Of a DNA stretch of 35,417 nt, positions 15,480 to 24,400 are shown one piece after another (the first letter of the stretch is position 1; every line of letters begins with the position of its first letter). Source of the stretch: Aerophototrophica crusticola (lineage in GTDB: Bacteria; Pseudomonadota; Alphaproteobacteria; Azospirillales; Azospirillaceae); assembly GCA_001939945.1 (NCBI GenBank), contig MOEB01000042.1:1-35417 (forward strand), given 5' to 3'. The notes under the pieces are model-generated. The model saw only the letters and a program-made list of their open reading frames with translations. It did not search any database and had not been told where the DNA came from. Both the position numbers and the translations under genes were made by a program.

Positions 15480-16676
15480 CTACCCAGCAAGATCGTAAAG
15501 CTCCATCACGGCGCTGACCAGTGACAGGACCACGCCGCCCACCAACACGCCCAGGACAAGGGTGAGCAGCGGCGCCACCAGGCTGGTGAAGCGCTGGGCC
15601 ATGCGCGCCGCGTCGGCCGCGAACAGGCCCGCCAGGGTACCGAGGCAGGGGCCCAGGCGGCCCGTCTCCTCCCCCACCGCCGCAAGCTCCGCCGCCACGT
15701 CGGGCAGGGTACCGTCGGCGCGCAGACTGTCCGACAGGGACCGGCCCGCGCGCACCGCCGTGCCCGCCCCCGCCCAGGCGTCGCCCACCGGCCCGGCCGC
15801 GGCCTTCGCCGCCAGGGGCAGGGCCTCCGCCAACGGCACGCCGCTTTGCAAAAGCAAGGAAAGGGCGCGTGTACTGCGTTCCAGCAGCACCGCCCGCACA
15901 TAGCCGCCGATGCCGGGCAGGCGCAGCGCCAGGGCCGCCAGCCCGTCCGACACCCCGCCGCGGCCCCGGCGCCAGACCGTCCACCCCGCAACGCCCGATC
16001 CCACCAGCAGCAGGGCCGGCCCATAGGATGCCAGCAGGCCGGACAGGCCCAGCATGACCCGGGTCAGGGGCGGCACCGGCCGGCCCATGGCCTCGAACAC
16101 CAGCTCGAACCGGGGCAGGACGACGCCCAGCAGGATGAGGAGCGCCACCGCCGCCACGCACAGCACCACCAGCGGATAGGTCAGGGCCCCGCGCAGGCTG
16201 GCCGCCAGCTCCGCCGAGCGCCGTTCGCCCTCGGCCAGCGCGCGCAAACCGGGCCCGAGCTTGCCCGCCGCCTCCCCCGCCGCCAGGATGGCCGCCGCCG
16301 CCTCGCCCAGCGGGTCGCCTTCGCCGTGCAGGGCCGCCGACAGGCCTTGTCCCGCCCGCACCCGGTCCCGCAAGGCCCGGGACAGGTCGCGCACCGGCTG
16401 CGCGCCCCGGTCGGCCCGGCCGGCCAGCAGGGCCAGGGCTCGTTCCAGGGGCAGGCCTGCCTCCACCAGCGTCGCCAGCTCCTCCAGGAAGCGCGCCCGC
16501 GCCTCCCGCCCCAGCGGCTTGCGCCCGGCGCGGGCACCCGCGGCCGGGGTGGCACGGATGGGCAGCAGGCCCTCGCCCTGCAGGCGGCGAATGGCCTCCG
16601 CCTCGCTGCCCGCGTCCATCTCGCCGTTGACCTGCTCCCCCGCCGGGGTCAGGGCGGTATAGGCGAAGCGGGGCAA
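15480..16676 (-). CDS. gspF: Type II secretion inner-membrane platform protein GspF
   Basis: 398 aa polytopic protein that couples the ATPase GspE to pseudopilus growth. The start is a TTG at 16676, three bases after the gspE stop. It is chosen because it gives the conserved GspF N-terminus (PRFAYTALTPAGEQVNGEMD), and no ATG precedes it. Two tandem GspF domains are visible. The first (about 70-190) begins FLEELATLVEAGLPLERALA. The second (about 270-395) begins STRALSLLLQSGVPLAEALP. Membrane segments lie near 170-190 (TYPLVVLCVAAVALLILLGV), 220-240 and 370-395 (LLTLVLGVLVGGVVLSLVSA). Length is standard for GspF/PilC. Confidence 0.95.
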   Translation of the reverse strand: MPRFAYTALTPAGEQVNGEMDAGSEAEAIRRLQGEGLLPIRATPAAGARAGRKPLGREARARFLEELATLVEAGLPLERALALLAGRADRGAQPVRDLSRALRDRVRAGQGLSAALHGEGDPLGEAAAAILAAGEAAGKLGPGLRALAEGERRSAELAASLRGALTYPLVVLCVAAVALLILLGVVLPRFELVFEAMGRPVPPLTRVMLGLSGLLASYGPALLLVGSGVAGWTVWRRGRGGVSDGLAALALRLPGIGGYVRAVLLERSTRALSLLLQSGVPLAEALPLAAKAAAGPVGDAWAGAGTAVRAGRSLSDSLRADGTLPDVAAELAAVGEETGRLGPCLGTLAGLFAADAARMAQRFTSLVAPLLTLVLGVLVGGVVLSLVSAVMELYDLAG

Positions 16677-16679
16677 GGC

Positions 16680-18314
16680 TCAGTCCCCCGCGCCCAGGGC
16701 CGCCACCAGCTCGGCATAACCCACGGTGCCGGCTGCCACCTGGGCCAGCCCTTCCTCCCGAAGGTCGCGGAAGCCTGACGCTTCGGCCGCCGCGCGCAGC
16801 CCGTCCGGCCCCGCCCCCTCCGCCACCGCCCGGCAGAAACCCGCATCCGCGACCAGCAACTCCGCCACCGGTACCCGGCCCGCATGGCCCCGTCCGTGGC
16901 AGGCCGGGCATCCGCCCTGCCGGTACCAGTCCGCCATGCCCACCCGGTCGCGCAAGGCCGCGGGTACCGGTTCCCGCTGCCGGCAATGGGGGCACAGTTT
17001 CCGCACCAGCCGCTGGCTCAACGCCCCCCGCAGAACCCCCGCCAGAAGGTACGGCTCCACCCCCATGTCCACCAGCCGCGCCACGCTCTCCACCGCCCCG
17101 TTGGCGTGGACGGTGGCCAGCACCAGGTGCCCGGTGAGGGCCGCCTGCACCGCCGTGCGCGCGGTTTCCCCGTCGCGCACCTCACCCACCATCAGCACGT
17201 CGGGATCGTGCCGCAGGACGCTGCGCAGGATGCGGGCGAAGTCCAGGCCGATGCCGTGGTTCACCTGGACCTGGGTGACGCCGGGCAGGTCGAACTCCAC
17301 GGGGTCCTCCACCGTCACCACTTTGCGGGTACCGTCCAGCACCTGGCCCAGCAGGGCGTAGAGGGTGGTGGTCTTGCCGCTGCCCGTCGGTCCGGCCACC
17401 AGCACCAGCCCGTGCGGCAACCCCGCCAGCCGTCCCAACCCCCCCGCCACCGCGGGCGGCAGGCCCAGGGCGCCCAGGTCACGGGCCTGCGCCGCCTTGT
17501 CCAGCACGCGCAGCACCGCCCCTTCCCCGAACAGGGTGGGCAGGATGGAGACGCGAAGGTCCACCGGCCGCCCCCGCACCGCCAGCCGGCAGCGCCCGTC
17601 CTGGGGCATCCGCCGCTCCGCCACGTCCAGCCGGGCCAGCACCTTCAGCCGCGCCACCAGCGCCGCCGCCAGGTCCGGCAGCAGCGACCGGTGGGTGACC
17701 AGCTGCCCGTCCACCCGCAGCCTCAGGCACAGCCGGTCCCGTTCCGGCTCCAGGTGGATGTCGCTGGCACCGCGGTCCACGGCTGCCTCCACCAGCTCAT
17801 CCAGCAGGCGGATGGCCGGCTCCTCCCGCCGCCCGTCGCGCAGGCGGGCCGCATCCTCCCCGTCCGCGGCACCGCCCGCCGGCGGGGCCGCGGCCGCGGA
17901 CGGCGGCGCCTCTCCCCGCAGCAGGGCCAGCACTGCCCCCACCGTACCCACCCGCACCGGCAGGTCCTGGCCCAGCGACCGGGCCGCCGCGGCGCGGGCG
18001 AAGCTGTCCGTCGGGTCGGCCAGCAGCAGGGCCGGGCCGCCCGGCCCCTCCACCGGGGCCAGCAGGTGCCGCTCCAGGAAGGCCGGCGACAGCCGCCGCG
18101 CCAGGGGGGACAGGGCGATGCCGTCCGTCCCCGCCAGGTCCAGCCCCTCGGCCCGGGCCAGGGCCCCGGCCATGTCCTCCTCGGCCACCAGCCCCAGCCG
18201 GGCCAGGGCCGCCACCGTCGCCTCCCCGGCGGCGACGGCCAGCCGTTCCGCCCGGCCGGCGGCGGTCTCGTCCAACAGGCCGGCCGCCACCAGCCGCCGC
18301 AGGGCCGTGCTCAT
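16680..18314 (-). CDS. gspE: Type II secretion ATPase GspE
   Basis: 544 aa cytoplasmic hexameric ATPase that powers pseudopilus assembly, from the ATG at 18314, 19 bases after the stop of the receptor gene upstream. An N-terminal GspE/MshE-like domain covers about 1-130, followed by an Ala/Gly/Pro linker. The core shows RGASDIHLEPERDRLCLRLR (about 181-200), Walker A GPTGSGKTTTLYALL (308-322), the Asp box VTVEDPVEFDLPG (333-345), Walker B with VLMVGEVRDGETA (373-385) and the His box TGHLVLATVHAN (394-405). The zinc-binding tetracysteine motif is CPHC (441-444) and CPAC (469-472). All catalytic elements are intact. Confidence 0.97.
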   Translation of the reverse strand: MSTALRRLVAAGLLDETAAGRAERLAVAAGEATVAALARLGLVAEEDMAGALARAEGLDLAGTDGIALSPLARRLSPAFLERHLLAPVEGPGGPALLLADPTDSFARAAAARSLGQDLPVRVGTVGAVLALLRGEAPPSAAAAPPAGGAADGEDAARLRDGRREEPAIRLLDELVEAAVDRGASDIHLEPERDRLCLRLRVDGQLVTHRSLLPDLAAALVARLKVLARLDVAERRMPQDGRCRLAVRGRPVDLRVSILPTLFGEGAVLRVLDKAAQARDLGALGLPPAVAGGLGRLAGLPHGLVLVAGPTGSGKTTTLYALLGQVLDGTRKVVTVEDPVEFDLPGVTQVQVNHGIGLDFARILRSVLRHDPDVLMVGEVRDGETARTAVQAALTGHLVLATVHANGAVESVARLVDMGVEPYLLAGVLRGALSQRLVRKLCPHCRQREPVPAALRDRVGMADWYRQGGCPACHGRGHAGRVPVAELLVADAGFCRAVAEGAGPDGLRAAAEASGFRDLREEGLAQVAAGTVGYAELVAALGAGD

Positions 18315-18333
18315 GCCGCCCCCCGGGCCGGGA

Positions 18334-19722
18334 TCATGCCGAGCGCGCCCGCAGGGGGGCGGGCTCGGCCGCTTCCCCGGCCTCCGGCGCCAGGAAAGCC
18401 AGCACCCCCTGCCGCCGGACGGGCAGCAGGGCCGCCAAGTCGGCGCCCAGGGTCGCGGGGGCCAGATGGCCGAACTGGTCCATGTAGCGGCCCAGCGTCT
18501 CCGACGCGTCGGAGGACAGCATCTCCAGCACCGCCGTGCGGCCGGGCTCCAGGAACAGGGTCGGCCGCTCCCGCACCTCCCCGCCCAACACCTCCCACAC
18601 GGCCAGCCGCCGCGACCCGGCGGCCCAGCGGGCCACAAGGATGCGCGCGTCGGGGAAGGCATGGGCCACCCGGCCCAGGGTGGCGCCCGGGTCCCGCTCG
18701 TCCGCCAGCAGGCCGCGCAGCAGCTTGGCCGCGGCACGGCCGCCGGCCACCCGGTCCAGCGGGTCGGTCCAGTCCATCCGCCCCAGCACCAGCCAGGCGT
18801 CCCCGTCGCCCTCCCACAGGTCGAGGAAGCCGGTGCCGTCCGGCTTCAGGCAGCGCGCGTCCACCGCCACGCCGGCCACCGTGCCGGACAGGGGGGCCGC
18901 ATAGCGGCGGGCCAGGGTGTCCAGCAGGTCGTCCATGTCGCGGAGCTGCTCGTTCTCCAGCATGCCCTGGCGGGACTTCTCCAGCTCCTTGCGCATCACC
19001 GCCTGCACGGTGCGCAGGCTCTCGTCCAGCTCCTCGATCTCACGCAGGCCGCCCGCGGGCTGCCAGCGCTCCACCTCGCCCGAGGCCACCAGCCAGACCC
19101 CGGCCTTCAGCTTGCGCAGGGGCCGGGCGATGCGCCACGTCACCCACAGGCTGACGGCGACCCCCGCCACGACGATCACCGCGGTCAGCGCGATGATCAG
19201 GTCGCGCATGCGCTGCAACTCGGCGCCGTACTCGTTCATGTCGGTGCGCAGCCGCAGGATGGCCGACAGCTTGCCCTCCCCGTCCAGGATGGGGACGAAG
19301 GCCACCGTCATGAAGCCCTCCTCCGGGCTCGGGATGACGCGGGAAACGAAGGGCCTGCCGCCCGCGACGCTCGCCTGTACCTCGGCCGACCTGGCCAGGG
19401 CGTCGATATAGCCCTTGGACTCCCCGAACTCGAACAGCGAGGTGCCGTCCGGCAGGACCAGGCTGACCCGCTCGATCCGGTTGGGCCCGGCCACCGCCTC
19501 CACCCGCTTGCGCAGCCGGTCCGGCATGCCCTGCCGGTCGGCGGCGCGCAGCCATTCGGCGCGGATGAACTCCGCCATGGTCACGGCGGCGGCCTGGGTG
19601 CGGGACTGGGCGCCCCAAACCATCTCCTGCTGCTTGTTCAGGAAGATCAGGGCGCCGCTGACAAGCGCCAGCCCGATGAACAGGGGCATGATGGCCGCGA
19701 GGGCCTGGGCCGGCAGCTTCAT
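18334..19722 (-). CDS. HAMP membrane receptor with degenerate PP2C (SpoIIE-like) C-terminal domain
   Basis: 462 aa. TM1 lies near 10-28, a periplasmic domain near 30-172 (ERVSLVLPDGTSLFEFGES; TVAFVPILDGEGKLSAILRL, single-Cache-like) and TM2 near 174-194. HAMP covers about 195-247 (RIARPLRKLKAGVWLVASG) and a coiled coil about 225-270. The C-terminal 180 residues follow the outline of the SpoIIE phosphatase fold when set beside the complete enzyme at 24744. However, the metal motif GGDLYD is replaced by TGFLDL (about 297-302) and GDVSGKG by GRMDWTD (about 314-320), so both metal Asp positions are lost. I infer a pseudophosphatase that signals by binding. The ATG overlaps the CNB gene stop (ATGA), and gspE follows at once. 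The PP2C relationship is by eye and needs a profile search. Confidence 0.75.
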   Translation of the reverse strand: MKLPAQALAAIMPLFIGLALVSGALIFLNKQQEMVWGAQSRTQAAAVTMAEFIRAEWLRAADRQGMPDRLRKRVEAVAGPNRIERVSLVLPDGTSLFEFGESKGYIDALARSAEVQASVAGGRPFVSRVIPSPEEGFMTVAFVPILDGEGKLSAILRLRTDMNEYGAELQRMRDLIIALTAVIVVAGVAVSLWVTWRIARPLRKLKAGVWLVASGEVERWQPAGGLREIEELDESLRTVQAVMRKELEKSRQGMLENEQLRDMDDLLDTLARRYAAPLSGTVAGVAVDARCLKPDGTGFLDLWEGDGDAWLVLGRMDWTDPLDRVAGGRAAAKLLRGLLADERDPGATLGRVAHAFPDARILVARWAAGSRRLAVWEVLGGEVRERPTLFLEPGRTAVLEMLSSDASETLGRYMDQFGHLAPATLGADLAALLPVRRQGVLAFLAPEAGEAAEPAPLRARSA

Positions 19723-20126
19723 GGCACACCTCCCGCGGCATCGCCTTCCACGGGCGCCACCGTGTCACAGAACCCGATCACCAGCGCGGGACATTCGTTC
19801 ACCAGGGTACGGAAGTGGCGCTTGGCCACCAGCAGGGCCCGCGCCCCCTCCGCCCGGCTGGCATGCAGGGCCGCGGCCGCGGGCCGGTCGAACAGCAGGT
19901 CCGCCAGCCCCACCACACCGGGCAGCGGCCGGCCCTCCCCGTCCTCGAAACCGCCGGAGCAGGCGACGTAGAGCTGCGCCACCGGCGCGCCGGCGGGCAG
20001 CACCAGCTCCCCCGGGGCGTAGGTCACCCAGCGGCTGACCTCGCCCACCGCCAGCAGTTCCGGCACCCGCAGCCGGTCGAAGGGCGGCACCCGGCGCAGG
20101 GCGAACATGGTGTCGATCAGGCTCAT
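19719..20126 (-). CDS. Small stand-alone cyclic nucleotide-binding-fold protein, probably degenerate
   Basis: 135 aa from the ATG at 20126, which overlaps the upstream stop (ATGA); its own stop overlaps the next ATG in the same way. The sequence follows the CNB (CRP-like) beta-roll: ALRRVPPFDRLRVPELLAVG, YAPGELVLPAGAPVAQLYVA, then a C-terminal helix LVAKRHFRTLVNECPALVIG. The phosphate-binding cassette, normally G-E-x-A-L with R-A/T-A-T, reads GLADLLFDRPAAAALHA here, so both the Glu and the Arg that hold the cyclic phosphate are missing. No DNA-binding domain is attached. It is likely a protein-protein module of the surrounding signalling operon rather than a true cAMP/cGMP sensor. Confidence 0.75.
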   Translation of the reverse strand: MSLIDTMFALRRVPPFDRLRVPELLAVGEVSRWVTYAPGELVLPAGAPVAQLYVACSGGFEDGEGRPLPGVVGLADLLFDRPAAAALHASRAEGARALLVAKRHFRTLVNECPALVIGFCDTVAPVEGDAAGGVP

Positions 20127-21406
20127 GCCCCGTCCCCCGCCGGATGGATGCGCCAGGCCTGGCCCGGCGACAGGGCGACCGTTGCCCGGCCGGTCAGCAC
20201 GTCGGGCCGCGACCCGTCCCGTTCCAGCACCAGCGGCCGCACCGTGGCCACGTGCAGCATCCCGCCGTCCAGCAGCACCAGCCCGCGCAGCTCCGGGCCG
20301 AGCAGGGCCGGCAGCGCGTGGGGCAGGCCGGGCCCGCCCGGCTCCTCCGGCAGCATCCGGGCCAGCAGGGCCCGCCAGGACCGCCGCTCCACCGCCGCGG
20401 CCAGGGGGTCCTCCGGCAGGTCCACCCACCACCACAGGGTCCGCCCGCTGCGGTCCAGCCGCCCGTCGGCGCGAACCGGTCCCTTGCCCGGCGGCTCCTC
20501 CTGCAGCAGGCGGATGATCTCCCGCTCCCGCCGCTCCTCCTCCGTGCGCCGGTCGGTTTGGCGCAGCGTCTCCAGCCGTTCCCGCAGCGTCGCGCTCATG
20601 CGGTTGAAGCCGTGGGCGAGCGCCCGCAGCTCCGTCGGCCCGGTGGGCTCCACCTGCAGGCCGAACTTGCCGGCCGAGACCTCGAACCCCGCATATTTCA
20701 GCTTGCGCATGGGTGCCGCCAGCCGCACGGCGATGGCATAGGCGATGGCCGTGCCGATCAGCAGGGACAGGCCGCCCACCACGCCCACATTCACCAGCGC
20801 GATGCGGGTCCGCCGCTGGATGGAGGTGATGTCCACGTCCGCCCCAGCCATGGCCACGGGCTGGCCGGCGGAATCGCGGATGGGGGAGAAGGCGGTCTTG
20901 ATCAGGCCCCACTGTTCCCAGGCCTGGATGGGGGTCAGGTGGACCACCCCGTCCGTCACCACCTTGCGGATGTTGTCCGCGTCGTCCTCCGGCATGGTGT
21001 CGGCATAGCCGGGGGGGCTGTGGTTGTCGTCGGTGTTGGCGTCGAACAGGTAGACGATGTCCAGCACGCCGGTGACCTTCTGGGAGTACAGGTAGGTCAG
21101 GTCCAGCTTGGCCTTGATCTCCCGCATCGGCTCCACCGTGTCCAGGAACTCGCGGGAGGCTTCCATGGCGGCGGCGTCGAAGTCCGGCTCCCTCAGCCGG
21201 GCGGCCATCTCCTGGTGCTTGTCGCCGTCGATGAAGGCGGCGGTGATGGTGGACACGGCCACCAGCTTCCCGTCGAAGCCGGCCAGGATGGTCTGGTACA
21301 GCTCACGATAGATCAGCACACCCGAGGCCACGGTGATCAGCACCAGGATCGGGATGGTGGTGCGCAGGACCAGTGCCTGCAGCCCGTATGTGGCGCGCCG
21401 GCTCAT
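20123..21406 (-). CDS. Sensor protein with extracytoplasmic Cache-like domain, HAMP and degenerate PP2C-like tail
   Basis: 427 aa. TM1 lies near 12-33, an extracytoplasmic sensor domain near 34-200 (Cache-like; DIVYLFDANTDDNHSPPGY and IKTAFSPIRDSAGQPVAMAG), TM2 near 203-226, HAMP near 227-280 (RLAAPMRKLKYAGFEVSAG; HGFNRMSATLRERL), and a charged coiled coil near 275-302. The last 120 residues keep the strand order of a shortened SpoIIE domain (RTLWWWVDLPEDPLAAAVE; GLVLLDGGMLHVATVRPLVL; TVALSPGQAWRI) but have no GGDLYD-type metal motif and no FTDGVTE motif. The ATG at 21406 overlaps the upstream stop. It is similar in plan to the receptor at 18334 and to the active phosphatase at 24744. The output is unknown; a binding role is inferred. 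Confidence 0.75.
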   Translation of the reverse strand: MSRRATYGLQALVLRTTIPILVLITVASGVLIYRELYQTILAGFDGKLVAVSTITAAFIDGDKHQEMAARLREPDFDAAAMEASREFLDTVEPMREIKAKLDLTYLYSQKVTGVLDIVYLFDANTDDNHSPPGYADTMPEDDADNIRKVVTDGVVHLTPIQAWEQWGLIKTAFSPIRDSAGQPVAMAGADVDITSIQRRTRIALVNVGVVGGLSLLIGTAIAYAIAVRLAAPMRKLKYAGFEVSAGKFGLQVEPTGPTELRALAHGFNRMSATLRERLETLRQTDRRTEEERREREIIRLLQEEPPGKGPVRADGRLDRSGRTLWWWVDLPEDPLAAAVERRSWRALLARMLPEEPGGPGLPHALPALLGPELRGLVLLDGGMLHVATVRPLVLERDGSRPDVLTGRATVALSPGQAWRIHPAGDGA

Positions 21407-24400
21407 GCCGCGGACATCCTCGTCTCAAGCAGCCTGAGCGCCAGGCTGGGGAAGGTCTGGGCCGCCGCCAGCAGCACGCCGCGCGGGATCACGACGATCT
21501 CTGCCCCCTCCAGGGTGGCCGTGCGGGCATAGCGGCCGCCATGCAGGCTTTCCGTGCCGAACAGGGTGCCCTGCGCCACGGGCGTGGCGCCGCCGGGGCC
21601 GGACAGGGTGCAGTGGCCGCGGTGCAGGATGAACAGGCTGTCCGCCGGCTCCCCCGCCGCGAAGATCTCCAGCGTCTCCGGCGCCAGGCAGCTTTCCGAG
21701 GCCAGAGCCACGGGCAGCAGGTCGCGCAGGCTGATGTCCTGGAACAGCTCCGTCCGCGCCAGGGAGGCCAGCCGGCGCACCAGGGTCAGGTCGCTGCGGT
21801 GCTTCTCGATGTGCAACAGTTCCCGCAGGGTGAACTGCAACGGGTCGGACCTGTCGGGCCGCAGCCGCTCGCGCAGCCGCCCCGCCGCCTTGTCGGGGTA
21901 CAGGTCCCACAGGACCTGCATGGCCGCGGCCCCCAGCAGCCCCTCCCCGTCCGCCGCCGCGGCGTCCAGGATGGAATCGGCGTCCGCCACCGCCACGCGC
22001 CGGGCCGCCAGCCGTTCCTCCGCGGACCGGCCGTCCACCATGGGGCGCAGCTTGGCATAGGTGTCCCGGTGGACACCCTGCTCCAGAGCCTCCAGCGCGT
22101 TGCCCCGCACCTTCGGGTTGGGCGACCGCAGGCTGCTGAGCAGCAGGTCGAAGTCCGGCAGGTCGCCGTTCAGGCAGAGCAGCAGCAGGGCCAGGTCGAT
22201 GCCGTCCCGCTCCGCGTCGCGGTAGCAGCGCCACAGCAGGTACATGCCGTCCGACGTCTCCGCCCGCGCGGCCAGGGCCGCACCCTTGGCCAGGCTGGCA
22301 TAGGCCTGGTCGATCTCCCCCGCCACCAGCTCATGGGCGATGGCCTGGAACTGGGGCAGGGACAGGCGCGCAAGGGCGCGCGCCGCCACGGCCCGGCCGC
22401 TGACGTTGGCGTTGCGGTCACGCAGGTGCGACACCAGCATGGGGATGGCCGGGGTGCCCATGCCGATGGCCATCCGCTCGGCCATGCGGCGTTCCAGCGG
22501 GGTGAAGCCGTCGGTGCGCAGCAACACGCCGCGCAAGGACCCGGGGTCGCCGGAGGAGCCCAGCACCTCCATGGCCGTCACCCGCATGTCGGCCGTGGCC
22601 CCGTCCAGGGTGGCCAGCACGGGCGGCACAAGCCGGGTGCTGGCCAGCGGCCCCATCTCCTTCAGGGCCAGCAGCGCCTCCCGCCGGACCTGGGGGCTGC
22701 GGTCCTCCAGGAACTGCGCCACGAGGTGGCTGAACTGCGGCTGGCGGAGCTGGCCCAGGGCGCGAACGGCGGCGCAGCGCTCCGCCTCCTCCCCCACCCG
22801 CAGCTCGTCCAGCATGCCCAGCGCCCGCAGGCCGTCACGGGATTCCGGGCTGTGCCACAGGGGCACCAGCAGGGCGCCGCGCTGGCCCGCCTCCTCCGCC
22901 GCGGCCATCAGGCGGCCCAGCTCCGTCCGGTCGATCAGGCGGAAGTTGCCCAGCTCCTCCACCACGGACGGGCTCTTCAGCAGGTCGGCCCGGTGCAGGG
23001 CCTCCACCGCCGCCAGGATCGTCTCCACCTCCCCGCCGCCCAGCACCTGGCGCAGCATGGGCTTGGCCTCCCGGCGCCCCTCCTCGTCGGTGCGGGCCAG
23101 GAAGGCCACCAGCGGGTCCAGCAGCTCCCCCGGCGCCTTGTCGCTCAGGCAGCGCAGGGCGAACAGGGCGTCCTCCGGCGCGCTCTCCGGGTCGGAGGCG
23201 ACCATGGAGAGCTGCTGCAGCTCGTCCTTGCCCAGGGGGCCCACCATCTCCGCCTCGCCCCGGGTCAGGTCCAGCCAGCCGCGGCGCAGATTCTCGATCA
23301 TGGACTGGCGGTAAAGCCCGCCCAGGGCAAGCACCAGGCAGATCAGCAGGATGGCCAGCCCGATGCCGACCGCCGACAGGGATTCCGCCGACATGGCCTT
23401 GGCCGTGGCCAGCAGGAACAGGCCGGTCAGGCAGGTCACCACCGGCTCCCCCAGCCCTTCCACGAAGGTGCGCACCTGCTTGCGGTAGCGGGCCTGGATG
23501 GCGTTGAACAGGAAGTTGGCGTTGTTGAAGTCCACGGAACTGACCAGCCCGTGCAGCACCACGAACCCGAACAGGGCCGCCGCCATGCCCCGGTCCACGA
23601 AATAGAAGGTGAACAGGGCCAGGTAGAAGGCGGGCACCACCAGGGCCACGTTGCGCACGCCGATGCGCAGGACCATCCGGTTGAAGACGAACAGGTTGAT
23701 GACGAGGTTCACCACGTTCGCCGCGCCGTAGAGCTGGCCCAGCAGGCCGGCCAGGGCGTTCTCGTCCCGGCCTTGCGACAGCACGTTCAGGTACTGGTAC
23801 TCGTTGATGTTCGCCAGCACCAGCCACAGCATGAAGACGGTGACCAGGACCGGCACATAGGCGTTGCCCACCAAGGCCTGCCCGATGCCGCGCACCTGTT
23901 CCGCCAGCCCGCCGGGCGCCTCCTCCCCCTCCGATTCGGTCAGCGCCGGCAGGCGGTTGCGGATGCGCCGCAGCACCGGCAGGGTCAGCAGGGCCGTGCC
24001 CGCCCAGACCAGGTACCAGGTGCCGACGCTCACCGTCTCCGCCACCGGGCCCATGACGCTGCCGGCCAGCACGCCGCCCATGGCGGTGCCGGCGGACAGC
24101 AGGGCGAACAGGCGCTTGCCGTCCTGGATGTCGAAATACTCGTCCGCCAGGTTCCAGAACAGGGTGTACAGGCCGATGTACCAGATGGCCGAATAGATCC
24201 GCAGGGCATAGAAGGCCCATTGGTCGAAGGGGGCGGAAAGCTGCACGCCCCCGTCCAGCAGGAACCAGAATCCCACCCCGCCGACCACCAGCACGCCCAT
24301 GGCCAGTTCCAGCACCCGCGACACGGGGAGTGACCCGGTCAGCAGGGAGAAGACGGGCGTGTAGACCGCCATGACGACGGGCATCAGCACATAGATGACG

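Noticed and set aside
15350-15490. N-terminal extension of GspG
   Set aside because: The extra 47 residues cover the hairpin row, overlap the gspF end, and a prepilin leader of that length would be abnormal.
21373-24333. Open plus-strand frame of 986 codons antisense to the NTT-HEAT-CNB gene
   Set aside because: The product is rich in Gln, His and Arg without any motif, and the minus-strand frame has clear membrane, HEAT and CNB segments.
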